From Vulcaniibacterium thermophilum (lineage in GTDB: Bacteria > Pseudomonadota > Gammaproteobacteria > Xanthomonadales > Xanthomonadaceae): 45,119 bases of DNA. Within the stretch, counting starts at the first letter, position 1. The number at the start of each line of letters is the position of its first letter. Below are positions 1-8,179 of this stretch, in pieces. The position numbers were made by a program, and so were the translations under genes. The notes beneath the pieces are model-generated. The model did not search any database. It had not been told where the DNA came from and was given only the letters and a program-made list of their open reading frames with translations. The DNA is taken from positions 62,462 to 107,580 of the forward strand of contig NZ_VOHJ01000007.1 in assembly GCF_007923255.1 (NCBI RefSeq), given 5' to 3'.

Positions 1-51
1 ATCGGGGACAATACGCCCCCGAAGACCCGCCTCCGGTCCGGACCCGACCCG

Positions 52-807
52 ATGAATCCGCTCGTCCGCTGGTTCCACCAACTCGGCTCGCCGCCGTACT
101 TCGACCGCTTCGCCGCGCGCTGGGCGCCGTGGGGCTACGGCCTCGGCCTGCTCGCCATGGCGGTCGGCCTGTACGGCGCGCTGTTCCAGGTGCCGGCCGA
201 CTACCAGCAGGGCGACAGCTTCCGCATCCTCTACATCCACGTGCCAAGCGCGTGGATGAGCATGGCGGTGTTCGCGCTGATGGCGCTGTACGCCGCGATC
301 GCGCTGATCTGGCGGATCAAGCTGTGCGAGATCCTGGCGATGGCGTGCGCGCCGATCGGCGCCGCGTTCACCGTGATCACGCTCGCCACCGGCTCGATCT
401 GGGGCAAGCCGATGTGGGGCACCTGGTGGGACTGGGATCCGCGCCTGACCACCGAGCTGATCCTGCTGTTCCTCTACCTCGGCGTGATCGGCCTCTACCA
501 CGCGATCGACGACCGCCGCGCCGCCGCGCGCGCCGCCGGCCTGCTCGCCATCGTCGGCGTCGCGCTGCTGCCGGTGATCCGCTACTCGGTGGTGTGGTGG
601 AACTCGTTGCACCAGGGCCAGACCATCCGCCTGCTGGGCGAATCGTCGATGGACGCGAGCATGCTGCCGCCGCTAATCTGGATGATCGTCGGCACCAAGC
701 TGTGGTTCCTCGGCGCGCTGCTGGACCGCGCGCGCGCCGACAACCTGCGGCGCGAGGCCGGCAAGGCGTGGGTGGCCGAACTGGCCCGCCGCGGAGCGCG
801 CGCATGA
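52..807 (+). CDS. ccmC: Heme exporter / cytochrome c maturation protein CcmC
   Basis: 251-residue integral membrane protein of System I cytochrome c maturation. It presents heme to the CcmE chaperone at the periplasmic face of the inner membrane. The WWD heme-handling motif (WGTWWDWDP, residues 122-130) is intact. It is flanked by the two conserved histidines expected as heme ligands, H63 (in YIHVPSAW) and H187 (in NSLHQGQT). About six hydrophobic segments are visible and the length is normal for the family. It is the first complete gene in the window. ccmA and ccmB, its ABC-transporter partners, would be expected just upstream and are not seen. The stop overlaps the ccmD start (ATGA), showing one transcription unit. 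Confidence 0.97.
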   Translation: MNPLVRWFHQLGSPPYFDRFAARWAPWGYGLGLLAMAVGLYGALFQVPADYQQGDSFRILYIHVPSAWMSMAVFALMALYAAIALIWRIKLCEILAMACAPIGAAFTVITLATGSIWGKPMWGTWWDWDPRLTTELILLFLYLGVIGLYHAIDDRRAAARAAGLLAIVGVALLPVIRYSVVWWNSLHQGQTIRLLGESSMDASMLPPLIWMIVGTKLWFLGALLDRARADNLRREAGKAWVAELARRGARA

Positions 808-968
808 GCTATCAGGAATATGTGATCGCCGCCTACGCGGTGTTCGTGCTCGTGCTCGGCTGGGACTTCCTCGCCACCCGCCTGCAGATCCGCCGCCAAC
901 TGCGCGAGGCCCGTCGCCGCGCGCAGCGGCAGGCGCCCCGTCCGACTCCGGAAGAACTCACCCGATGA
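804..968 (+). CDS. ccmD: Heme exporter small subunit CcmD
   Basis: 54-residue small membrane protein with one N-terminal hydrophobic segment (about residues 7-26) followed by a very basic Arg-rich cytoplasmic tail. This is the usual architecture of CcmD, which stabilises the CcmC-CcmE complex and helps release holo-CcmE. The start ATG overlaps the ccmC stop and the stop overlaps the ccmE start, so the assignment rests on position as much as on sequence, because CcmD proteins are poorly conserved. Confidence 0.9.
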   Translation: MSYQEYVIAAYAVFVLVLGWDFLATRLQIRRQLREARRRAQRQAPRPTPEELTR

Positions 969-1447
969 ACCCGACCCGCCGCCGCCGTCTGCTCTGGGTG
1001 CTCGCGCTGCTCGCCGCGGGCGCCGTCGCCGTTTCGCTGATCGCGATGGCCCTGCAGCGCAACGTCGCCTACCTCTACACGCCGAGCGAAGTGCTGTCGG
1101 GCGAGGCCGGCGCCAACGTCGCCGACGGCAGCGCGCGCTTCCGTCTGGGCGGCATGGTCGCCAAGGGTTCGTTCAAGCGCGCCGAGGGTTCGCTCGAGTC
1201 GCACTTCCGCGTCACCGACGGCGATGCCGAGCTGCCGGTGGTCTACACCGGCATCCTGCCCGACCTGTTCCGCGAGGATCAGGCGGTGGTCGCCACCGGC
1301 CGCATGCAGGGCGGGCGCTTCGTCGCCGAACAGGTGCTCGCCAAGCACGACGAGACCTACATGCCCAAGGAAGTGGCCGACAAGATGGGCAAGGCGCACC
1401 GCAAGCACAACGTGCAGGACGCGCCGGCGGCGGGCACGGCGCCGTGA
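965..1447 (+). CDS. ccmE: Cytochrome c-type biogenesis heme chaperone CcmE
   Basis: 160-residue periplasmic heme chaperone anchored by one N-terminal membrane segment (about residues 9-29) and carrying the OB-fold domain. The family signature HDETYMP contains H128, which binds heme covalently, and Y132, an axial ligand. Heme is received from CcmC/CcmD and passed to CcmF. It starts at an ATGA overlap with ccmD. Unlike the other junctions of this operon, its 3' end is followed by a 186-nt gap containing palindromic repeats before ccmF. Confidence 0.97.
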   Translation: MNPTRRRRLLWVLALLAAGAVAVSLIAMALQRNVAYLYTPSEVLSGEAGANVADGSARFRLGGMVAKGSFKRAEGSLESHFRVTDGDAELPVVYTGILPDLFREDQAVVATGRMQGGRFVAEQVLAKHDETYMPKEVADKMGKAHRKHNVQDAPAAGTAP

Positions 1448-1633
1448 TGGGCCTACGTTCGCAGGGCGTCCGGCCCGCATTCCCGTCGGTTCCGCGAAAG
1501 CGGGAACCCAGGGACGTCGCCCTGTGGGGGAGCCATGCACGTCCAGGGCTCTTCGCCGCTCGTTCCGGACCCGAGGTCCGCACCCCAACCTCTTTCCCGC
1601 ACGCGGGAGAGGGGCCCGACGCACGCTGACGCC
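1448..1633. repeat. Intra-operon palindromic repeats between ccmE and ccmF
   Basis: The only real gap inside the ccm operon. It holds a hairpin around 1489-1509 (GGTTCC...GGAACC with the core GCGAAAGC) and a second near-palindrome around 1589-1612 (CCTCTTTCCCGC / GCGGGAGAGG). The second type recurs at 30508-30530, and the first resembles CCCGCGCAAGCGGG at 36337-36350. These are REP-like interspersed elements. An open frame crosses the gap (1444-1629) but has no recognisable protein features. Possible roles as attenuator or mRNA-stability element are inference. Confidence 0.7.
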
Positions 1634-3556
1634 ATGCTTCCCGAACTCGGTCAATTCGCCCTCGTCCTCGCGCTGCTGGTGTCGGTGCTGCAGGCGATCC
1701 TGCCGCTGGTGGGCGCGCAGCGCGGGATCGCCGCGTGGACCGCGGTCGCGCGGCCGGCGGCCTATGCGCAACTGGCGCTGGTGGCGCTGGCGTTCGCCAT
1801 CCTGACGCACGCGTTCGTGGTGCAGGACTTCTCGCTGCGCTACGTCGCGCAGAACAGCAATTCGCTGCTGCCGGTGATGTACCGCTACTCCGCGGTGTGG
1901 GGCGCGCACGAGGGCTCGCTGCTGCTGTGGGCGCTGGTGCTGGCGCTGTGGACCGGCGCGGTGGCGCGCTTCTCGCAGCGGCTGCCGGCGGAGGTGATCG
2001 CGCGCGTGCTCGGCGTGATGGGCATCGTCAGCGTCGGCTTCCTCGCGTTCCTGATCTTCACCAGCAACCCGTTCGAGCGCCTGCTGCCGGCCGCGCCGGA
2101 AGGCCGCGACCTCAATCCGCTGCTGCAGGATCCCGGCCTGATCATCCACCCGCCAATGCTCTACATGGGCTACGTCGGCTTCGCGGTGCCGTTCGCGTTC
2201 GCGATCGCGGCGCTGCTGGACGGCCGCATCGACGCCCGCTGGCTGCGCTGGACGCGGCCGTGGACCAACGTCGCCTGGGCGTTCCTGACGCTCGGCATCG
2301 CGCTCGGTTCGTGGTGGGCGTACTACGAGCTGGGCTGGGGCGGCTGGTGGTTCTGGGATCCGGTCGAGAACGCCAGCTTCATGCCGTGGCTCGCGGGCGC
2401 GGCGCTGCTGCATTCGCAGGCGGTGACCGAGAAGCGCGGCAGCTTCCGCGGCTGGACGCTGCTGCTCGCCATCGCCACGTTCGCGCTGTCGCTGCTCGGC
2501 ACGTTCCTGGTGCGCTCGGGCGTGCTGACCAGCGTGCACGCGTTCGCCGCCGACCCGTCGCGCGGCATGTTCATCCTGGTGTTCCTGGCGATCGTGGTCG
2601 GCGGTTCGCTGCTGCTGTACGCGCTGCGCGCGCCGGGCGAGGAAGGCGGCAAGCCGTTCGCGCCGAGCTCGCGCGAGACCCTGTTGCTGGTGAACAACCT
2701 GCTGCTGTCGGCGGCGTGCGCGATGGTGCTGCTGGGCACGCTGTATCCGCTGCTGGCCGATGCGCTGGAACTGGGCAAGATCTCGGTCGGCCCGCCCTAT
2801 TTCGCGCTGCTGTTCACCGTGCTGATGGCGCCGCTGGTGGCGGTGCTGCCGTTCGGGCCGCTGTTCAAGTGGCAGCGCGAGCAGGCCGCGAGGCCCGCGG
2901 CGATGCTGCTGCCGTGGCTGGGGCTGGCGCTCGGCGCCGCGGTCGCGGCGTTCTTCCTCGCGCCGCAGGGACCGTGGAAGGTCGCCGCCGGCATCGGCGG
3001 CGCGGTCTGGGTCGCGGCCGGCACGCTGCGCTTCGTGTGGGCGCGCCTGCGCAGTCCGGGCTCGCGGATGACCGCCGAGATGCTCGGCATGACTCTCGCG
3101 CATCTGGGCATCGCGGTGTTCCTGGTCGGCGCGCTGCTGGTCGAGGGCCTGAACGTGCAGCGCGAGGTCGCGGTGCGCGCGGGCGAGCGCGTCGAGCTCG
3201 ACCGCCACGCGTTCCGTTTCGACGGCGTGCAGCGCCTGCGCGGTCCGAACTACGTGGCCGACCGCGCCACCGTCACCGTGTTCGAGGACGGCCGGCCGCT
3301 GGCGGTGCTGCATCCGGAGAAGCGCGCCTATGCCAGCGGCGGCCAGGTGATGACCGAGGCGGCGATGGAGCGCGGCCTGACCCGCGATCTGTACGTCGCG
3401 CTCGGCGAACCGCTCGGCGGCGAGGCCTGGGCGCTGCGGGTGCACGTGAAACCGTTCGTGCGCTGGATCTGGGCCGGCGCGCTGCTGATGATGCTGGGCG
3501 GCTTCGTCGCCGCCGCCGACCGCCGCTTCCGCCGCACGCAGGAGGTTGCCGCATGA
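1634..3556 (+). CDS. ccmF: Heme lyase CcmF
   Basis: 640-residue polytopic inner-membrane protein. It takes heme from CcmE and, with CcmH, attaches it to the CXXCH motif of apocytochrome c. The WWD domain is clear around residues 232-245 (GWGGWWFWDPVEN), set among about 14 hydrophobic segments, and the length fits the family. I chose the ATG at 1634 because MLPELGQFAL matches the usual CcmF N terminus. The open frame extends to an upstream ATG at 1535, but that stretch is repeat DNA. The stop overlaps the next gene (ATGA). Confidence 0.96.
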   Translation: MLPELGQFALVLALLVSVLQAILPLVGAQRGIAAWTAVARPAAYAQLALVALAFAILTHAFVVQDFSLRYVAQNSNSLLPVMYRYSAVWGAHEGSLLLWALVLALWTGAVARFSQRLPAEVIARVLGVMGIVSVGFLAFLIFTSNPFERLLPAAPEGRDLNPLLQDPGLIIHPPMLYMGYVGFAVPFAFAIAALLDGRIDARWLRWTRPWTNVAWAFLTLGIALGSWWAYYELGWGGWWFWDPVENASFMPWLAGAALLHSQAVTEKRGSFRGWTLLLAIATFALSLLGTFLVRSGVLTSVHAFAADPSRGMFILVFLAIVVGGSLLLYALRAPGEEGGKPFAPSSRETLLLVNNLLLSAACAMVLLGTLYPLLADALELGKISVGPPYFALLFTVLMAPLVAVLPFGPLFKWQREQAARPAAMLLPWLGLALGAAVAAFFLAPQGPWKVAAGIGGAVWVAAGTLRFVWARLRSPGSRMTAEMLGMTLAHLGIAVFLVGALLVEGLNVQREVAVRAGERVELDRHAFRFDGVQRLRGPNYVADRATVTVFEDGRPLAVLHPEKRAYASGGQVMTEAAMERGLTRDLYVALGEPLGGEAWALRVHVKPFVRWIWAGALLMMLGGFVAAADRRFRRTQEVAA

Positions 3557-4125
3557 CCGAACGATCCAACGCCGCGCGCTGGGTGCCGCTGGCGATCGCG
3601 CTCGCGCTGGGGGCGCTGCTGCTGGCCGGCGTGCTGATCAGCCGCCGCGGGAACCGCGAGGCCCTGCCCTCGCCGCTGATCGGCAAGCCCGCGCCCGCGT
3701 TCGCGCTGCCGGTGCTGCACGAACCGCAGCGGATCGTGCGCAGCCAGGACCTGCGCGGCGCGCCGTACGTGCTCAACGTCTGGGGAAGCTGGTGCCCGGC
3801 CTGCCAGGACGAGCATCCGGTGCTGACCCGCTTCGCCGAGACCAAGCGCGTGCGCGTGGTCGGCTTCAACTGGAAGGACGAGCGCGAGGACGCGCTGCGC
3901 TGGCTGGAGCAGTTCGGCAACCCGTACTGGCTGGTGATCGCCGACTACGAGGGCAAGACCGCGATCGACTGGGGCATCTACGGCGCGCCGGAAACGTTCC
4001 TGGTGGACGCCGACGGCATCGTGCGCTGGAAGCACGTCGGGCCGCTGACCGAGGCGGTGGTGCGCGACGAGCTGCTGCCGGCGCTGGAGCAGGTCGAGCA
4101 GGCCGGCGCGGGGTTGCGGCTGTGA
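3553..4125 (+). CDS. ccmG: Thiol:disulfide interchange protein CcmG/DsbE
   Basis: 190-residue membrane-anchored periplasmic thioredoxin. One N-terminal membrane segment (about 10-30) is followed by a TlpA/DsbE-like domain. The active site WCPAC gives C81 and C84. The family's cis-proline-region equivalent is near IYGAPETF, as is typical of CcmG. It keeps apocytochrome c cysteines, or the CcmH disulfide, reduced for heme ligation. It overlaps ccmF by 4 nt at the start and ccmH by 4 nt (GTGA) at the end. Confidence 0.96.
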   Translation: MTERSNAARWVPLAIALALGALLLAGVLISRRGNREALPSPLIGKPAPAFALPVLHEPQRIVRSQDLRGAPYVLNVWGSWCPACQDEHPVLTRFAETKRVRVVGFNWKDEREDALRWLEQFGNPYWLVIADYEGKTAIDWGIYGAPETFLVDADGIVRWKHVGPLTEAVVRDELLPALEQVEQAGAGLRL

Positions 4126-4571
4126 TCGCCTCGCTGCGCGCCCTGCTGCTGGCGCTGGCGCTGCTCGCGCCGTGGGCGGCCGCGCAGCCGGCGGGCGACC
4201 CCGCGCCGCTGCAGTTCCGCGACGCCGCCGAGGAGCGCCGCTTCCACGCGCTGGTGAGCGAGTTGCGCTGCGTGATGTGCCAGAACCAGTCGCTGGCCGA
4301 CTCCAACGCGCAGATCGCGGTGGATCTGCGGCGCGAGGTGCTGGAGCTGATGCGGCAGGGCAAGTCGGATGCCGAGATCAAGGACTTCCTGGTCGCGCGC
4401 TACGGCGAGTTCGTGCTGTACCGGCCGCCGGTCGACGCCAAGACCTGGCTGCTGTGGTTCGGCCCGGCGCTGGTGCTGCTGCTCGGCGGCTGGACGGTGT
4501 TCCGCATCGTGCGGCGCCGCGCCGGGACCGCCGCGCCGGCCCCCGCCCCCACCGACGATCAGGAGTGGTGA
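4122..4571 (+). CDS. ccmH: Cytochrome c-type biogenesis protein CcmH (N-terminal type)
   Basis: 149-residue protein with a signal/anchor (1-22), the periplasmic LRCVMCQNQ redox motif (C50, C53) and a C-terminal membrane helix (about 105-125). This matches the short CcmH form (CcmL-like). It reduces or holds apocytochrome c for the CcmF heme lyase. I chose the GTG start at 4122 because it overlaps the ccmG stop as GTGA and gives a correct signal peptide. The TPR part found in fused E. coli CcmH is encoded separately by the next gene. Confidence 0.95.
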   Translation: MIASLRALLLALALLAPWAAAQPAGDPAPLQFRDAAEERRFHALVSELRCVMCQNQSLADSNAQIAVDLRREVLELMRQGKSDAEIKDFLVARYGEFVLYRPPVDAKTWLLWFGPALVLLLGGWTVFRIVRRRAGTAAPAPAPTDDQEW

Positions 4572-5560
4572 TGTCGCCGACGGCCGCCTTCATCCTCGCC
4601 GCCGGCATCCTCGCGGTGCTGGCGCTGGGCTACGTGCTGATGCCGCTGTGGCGGCGCCGGCCGGTCGCGAGCGCGCTGGCGGTGGGCGTTCTCGCCGTCA
4701 CCGCCGGCGCGCTCTACGTGCTGGTGGGGACGCCGCGCGCGCTCGATCCGGCGCAGGCGCGCACGCCGCGCACGCTGGCCGAGGCGATCGTGCAGCTCGA
4801 GGCGGAAGTCCGCCGCGAGCCGGACCAGGCCGAAGCCTGGCGCCTGCTCGGGCGCGCGTACACCGCCGAGAACCGCCGCGCCGAGGCCCGCGACGCGCTC
4901 GCCCGCGCCGCGCGCCTGCGGCCGCAGGATCCGGACGCCCTGGTCGAGGCCGCCGAGGCGCGCGCGCAGGCCTCGCCGCAGTTGCGGTTCGATGCCGAGG
5001 CGGTGGCCCTGCTCCGGCGCGCGCTGGAGGTCCAGCCGCAGCACCAGCGCGCGCGCTGGTTCCTCGGCATCGCGCTGCGTCAGGCCGGCCGGGCGGCCGA
5101 AGCCGCGAGCACGTGGGAACCGCTGCTGGCCGCGGTCCCGCCGCAGACCGCGGCCCGCCTGCGCGAGCAGATCGATCTCGCCCGCGCCGACGCCGGGCTG
5201 CCGCCGCTGCCCCGCGATGCGGCGGCGCAGGCGCTGACCGTGCGCGTCGCGCTCGACCCGGCGTTTGCCGCGCGGATGCCGGAGGGCGCGACGCTGTTCG
5301 TGATCGCCCGCCAGCCGGGCGCGCCGATGCCGGTGGCGGTCGAGAAGCGGCCCGCGGGGGGCTTCCCGCTCGAGGTCACGCTCGACGACGGCGACGGCCC
5401 GATGCCGACCGCGCGGCTGTCGTCGCTGCAGGAGGTCGAAGTCCTCGCCCGCCTGTCGCGCTCCGGCGATGCCGCGCGTCAGGCGGGCGACGTCGAGAGC
5501 GCACCGGTGCGGGTGCGGCTGCCGGCGCGCGCGCCGGTGGAACTGGTGCTGGGGCGCTGA
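4571..5560 (+). CDS. ccmI: Cytochrome c maturation TPR protein CcmI
   Basis: 329-residue protein with two N-terminal membrane segments (about 5-25 and 36-54) and a periplasmic TPR region (about 75-215, with helical pairs such as AEAWRLLGRAYTAENR). A C-terminal domain contains VALDPAFAARMP and FVIARQPG-like elements seen in CcmI/CycH proteins. It chaperones the C terminus of apocytochrome c and delivers it to CcmF-CcmH. The start overlaps the ccmH stop by one base; a GTG three bases upstream is an alternative. It ends the ccm operon. Confidence 0.92.
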   Translation: MSPTAAFILAAGILAVLALGYVLMPLWRRRPVASALAVGVLAVTAGALYVLVGTPRALDPAQARTPRTLAEAIVQLEAEVRREPDQAEAWRLLGRAYTAENRRAEARDALARAARLRPQDPDALVEAAEARAQASPQLRFDAEAVALLRRALEVQPQHQRARWFLGIALRQAGRAAEAASTWEPLLAAVPPQTAARLREQIDLARADAGLPPLPRDAAAQALTVRVALDPAFAARMPEGATLFVIARQPGAPMPVAVEKRPAGGFPLEVTLDDGDGPMPTARLSSLQEVEVLARLSRSGDAARQAGDVESAPVRVRLPARAPVELVLGR

Positions 5561-5567
5561 GCCGCCG

Positions 5568-6167
5568 TCAGCGCACCGGGTAGACCCGCCCGGTCTCCGC
5601 GCCTTCCACCGAGCGGCTGTAGGCCAGCGCCACGCGCGCCGCCGGCACCGGTTCGAAGCCGCGGAAGAACGGGCCCAGCTCGGACATCGACTCCAGCAGC
5701 ACGCCCGGGCTGACCGCGTTGATGCGCAGCCCGCGCGGCAGTTCGATCGCCGCCGCGCGCACGAACGCCTCGATCGCGCCGTTGGCCAGGCTGGCGGCGG
5801 CGCCGTACCGCACCGGCTGGTCGACCAGCACGCCCGAGGTGAGCGTGATCGAACCGCCATCGCGCAGGTACGCCTGCCCGACCAGCGCCAGGTTGACCTG
5901 CCCCATCAGCTTGTTGGCCACGCTGAAGGCCCACTGCTCGGGCGTGAGCTCCAGCAGCGGCGCCCAGCCCACCTGCCCCGCGGCCGAGACGATCGCGTCG
6001 ACCGGCCCGACCGACTCCAGCGCCCGCCGGATGCTGTCGGCGTCCGCCAGGTCCAGCGTCACCGAGGCGCCACGCCGGCCGGCATCGACGATCTCGTGCC
6101 GCTGCGCCAGTTCGGCCGCCACCCCGCGCCCGACCGTGCCGTGCGCGCCCACCAGAAGGATCTTCAT
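5568..6167 (-). CDS. Short-chain dehydrogenase/reductase family protein (atypical)
   Basis: 199-residue Rossmann protein. The nucleotide-binding glycine motif GAHGTVGRG (about 7-15) and the later SDR signatures (ASAAG-like SAAGQVG, and INAVSPGVL near the C terminus) are clear. The usual catalytic YxxxK is not: the equivalent segment reads RYGAAASLANG, with tyrosine present but no lysine four residues on. It is therefore either a divergent enzyme or an NAD(P)-binding protein without classical SDR chemistry. It is divergent from the LysR gene across 99 bp, an arrangement in which the regulator usually controls its neighbour. Substrate unknown. Confidence 0.88.
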   Translation of the reverse strand: MKILLVGAHGTVGRGVAAELAQRHEIVDAGRRGASVTLDLADADSIRRALESVGPVDAIVSAAGQVGWAPLLELTPEQWAFSVANKLMGQVNLALVGQAYLRDGGSITLTSGVLVDQPVRYGAAASLANGAIEAFVRAAAIELPRGLRINAVSPGVLLESMSELGPFFRGFEPVPAARVALAYSRSVEGAETGRVYPVR

Positions 6168-6266
6168 CGCTTGTCTCCAGAACCGGACCGGATTGGTCAC
6201 GGCGGCCACTCTATTCGTGCCCGATCGGCGGATAATCGGCCCGAAAGACGACAGACCGTAAACCCG
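6168..6266. promoter_or_regulatory. Divergent SDR/lysR intergenic region
   Basis: 99-bp space between two divergent starts, where the promoters of both genes and the LysR-type operator should lie. The segment CGGCGGATAATCGGCCCG is locally AT-rich and could hold a promoter element for the regulator gene. I could not settle a unique T-N11-A box by eye. Confidence 0.45.
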
Positions 6267-7193
6267 ATGGAAACGATCAGCCTGCGCTTCCAGCAGACGC
6301 TCGCCCTGCTGGCGGTGGTCGAGACGGGCAGCTTCACCCGCGCCGGCGATCGTCTCGGCGTCTCCAAGGCCTACGTCAGCCGCCAGGTGCGCGACCTCGA
6401 GACCGCGCTCGGCGTGCGCCTGCTGCACCGGACCACGCGCCGCGTCGCGCTCACCGAGGCCGGGCGCCTTTACCTCGACTACGCCCGCCAGGCGCGCGAT
6501 CTGATCGGCGACGGCGAGCGCGCGGTATCGGCCGTGCGCACCGAAGTCGAAGGGCTGCTGCGCATCACCGCGCCGACCTCGTTCGGCGACGGCTTCCTGG
6601 TCGACCTGCTTGCCGACTTCCGCGCGCAGCATCCGCAGGTGCGGTTCGACGTCGACCTCTCGATCGGCCAGCGCGACCTGATCGGCGAGGGCTACGACTT
6701 CGCCATCCGCATGGCGCGCACGCTGGACCCGTCATTGGTGGCGCGCCCGCTCGGCGTGGTCCGCGAAGCGATCGTCGCCAGCCCCGGATTCGTCGCACGC
6801 CACGCGCCCGAGGGCGTGCGCGAGCCGGCGCAGCTCTCCGCGCTCGAGGCGCTGCGCAACAACCACTTCCGCGACGACGGCCAGTGGACCCTGCAACAGG
6901 GCACGGCGGTGGTCACGGTGCCGATCCGCGGCACGCTGGCGATCAACCACTTCATCGGCATGCGCCGCGCCGCGCTGCGCGGGATGGGCATGGCACGGCT
7001 GCCGCGCTACCTCGTCGGTCGCGAGCTGGCCGCGGGCCGGCTGGTCGAACTGCTGCCGGACTGGCAGTTGCCGGTCACGCCGGTGTCGCTGGTCTACCCG
7101 AGCCGCGAACACCTGCCGCAACGCTCGCGCGCGTTCCGCGACTTCGTCATCGCCTGGTTCCAGCGCCCCGAGCACGCGGGGCTGCTGCGCTGA
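6267..7193 (+). CDS. LysR-family transcriptional regulator
   Basis: 308-residue regulator with an N-terminal winged helix-turn-helix (about 8-66, including GSFTRAGDRLGVSKAYVSRQ) and a C-terminal periplasmic-binding-protein-like effector domain (about 95-300). The HTH length and the LLHRTTRRVALTEAG segment are typical of the CrgA/DmlR-like subgroup. It probably controls the divergent SDR gene and itself; the inducer is unknown. Its stop lies one base from the stop of the convergent M48 peptidase gene. Confidence 0.95.
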   Translation: METISLRFQQTLALLAVVETGSFTRAGDRLGVSKAYVSRQVRDLETALGVRLLHRTTRRVALTEAGRLYLDYARQARDLIGDGERAVSAVRTEVEGLLRITAPTSFGDGFLVDLLADFRAQHPQVRFDVDLSIGQRDLIGEGYDFAIRMARTLDPSLVARPLGVVREAIVASPGFVARHAPEGVREPAQLSALEALRNNHFRDDGQWTLQQGTAVVTVPIRGTLAINHFIGMRRAALRGMGMARLPRYLVGRELAAGRLVELLPDWQLPVTPVSLVYPSREHLPQRSRAFRDFVIAWFQRPEHAGLLR

Positions 7194-7194
7194 T

Positions 7195-8115
7195 TCAGGG
7201 CCGCGGGGTCGCGCCGCTGCAGTACTTGCGCCGCACCGCCTCGGCCTTCGGCAGCAGCGCCTGCAGGCGCTGGATGCGGTTGGCCGGGTCGGGATGGGTG
7301 GAGGCGAACTCCGGCGGCCGCGCGCCGCCGCCGAGCTGCGACATCCGCTCCCACAGCGGGATCGCCTGCGCGGGGTCGTAGCAGGCGGCCGCGGCCAGCA
7401 TCAGCCCGACCTCGTCGGCCTGGCTTTCGTGCTCGCGCCCGTAAGGCAGCACGAAGCCGTACTGCGCGCCCGCGCCGAGCACGCCCATCACCACCTGACG
7501 CTGCTGGGGGTCCATGTCGCCGGTGGCGAGCACGGTCGCCAGTTGGCCCATCTGCACCAGCTTCTGCTGCGCCAGCCGTTGCGAGCCGTGGCGCAGCAGC
7601 GCGTGCGCGATCTCGTGCCCCATCACGACCGCGAGCGCGTCCTCGGTCTGCGCCACCGGGAACAGGCCGGTGTAGACCGCCATCTTGCCGCCCGGCAGGC
7701 AGAACGCATTGGCGTCCTCGGACTGGATGACGCTGACGTCCCACTGGAAGTCGCGGTAATGGGTCGGCGCGGTCTGGCCGTGCTCGGCGGCGAGGTCGGT
7801 GCTGACCTCGGGGACGCGCGCGATCAGCCGTTGCGCGATCGCCCGCACCTGGCGGCTCGGCTCGGACTCCGGCGGCAGCAGCGCGCCCTGCGCGCTGGCG
7901 TCGCGCACGACCTGGGCGTAGGCCTGCGCGCCGAGCTGCACGTCCTCGTCCGGAGCGCCGGCGTAGCGCGCCTGCTCGCCGGTGTACGGGTCCGGCTGCG
8001 CGCTGACGAACCACTGCACGACGGCATAGATCGCGAACACGATCAGGATCCACCAGCGAACGCCGCCGCGCCGGCGTTCGCCCTGCTGCCGCCCGCCCAG
8101 ACCGCCGATCCGCAT
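7195..8115 (-). CDS. M48 family metalloprotease with N-terminal membrane anchor
   Basis: 306 residues: a Gly/Arg-rich N terminus, one membrane segment (about 21-38), then an M48 domain. The zinc motif HEIAH (167-171) and the downstream EHESQAD third-ligand motif (about 228-234) are intact, so it should be an active membrane-tethered peptidase, probably facing the periplasm. It resembles the LoiP/YggG type of M48 envelope proteases more than HtpX, which has several membrane helices. A role in envelope quality control is inference from the family. The next gene upstream on the same strand encodes a SUMF1-fold lipoprotein, 64 bp away. Confidence 0.93.
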   Translation of the reverse strand: MRIGGLGGRQQGERRRGGVRWWILIVFAIYAVVQWFVSAQPDPYTGEQARYAGAPDEDVQLGAQAYAQVVRDASAQGALLPPESEPSRQVRAIAQRLIARVPEVSTDLAAEHGQTAPTHYRDFQWDVSVIQSEDANAFCLPGGKMAVYTGLFPVAQTEDALAVVMGHEIAHALLRHGSQRLAQQKLVQMGQLATVLATGDMDPQQRQVVMGVLGAGAQYGFVLPYGREHESQADEVGLMLAAAACYDPAQAIPLWERMSQLGGGARPPEFASTHPDPANRIQRLQALLPKAEAVRRKYCSGATPRP

Positions 8116-8179
8116 CGCACCGCTCCGTATCCCGTTCCGGACCGCCGAGGATGGAAGCGGTCGCGTGAAGACGGCGGCC

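Noticed and set aside
1444-1629. Possible small gene between ccmE and ccmF
   Set aside because: The frame is built from REP-like palindromes and has no protein features; the ccm order needs no extra gene here.
833-3445. Very long antisense open frames across ccm genes (and similar ones at 8165-11212, 23014-24837, 29931-34064, 30541-34101)
   Set aside because: Arg/His/Ala-rich mirror frames typical of very GC-rich coding DNA. They have no domains, and each lies over a clearly recognisable gene on the other strand or frame.
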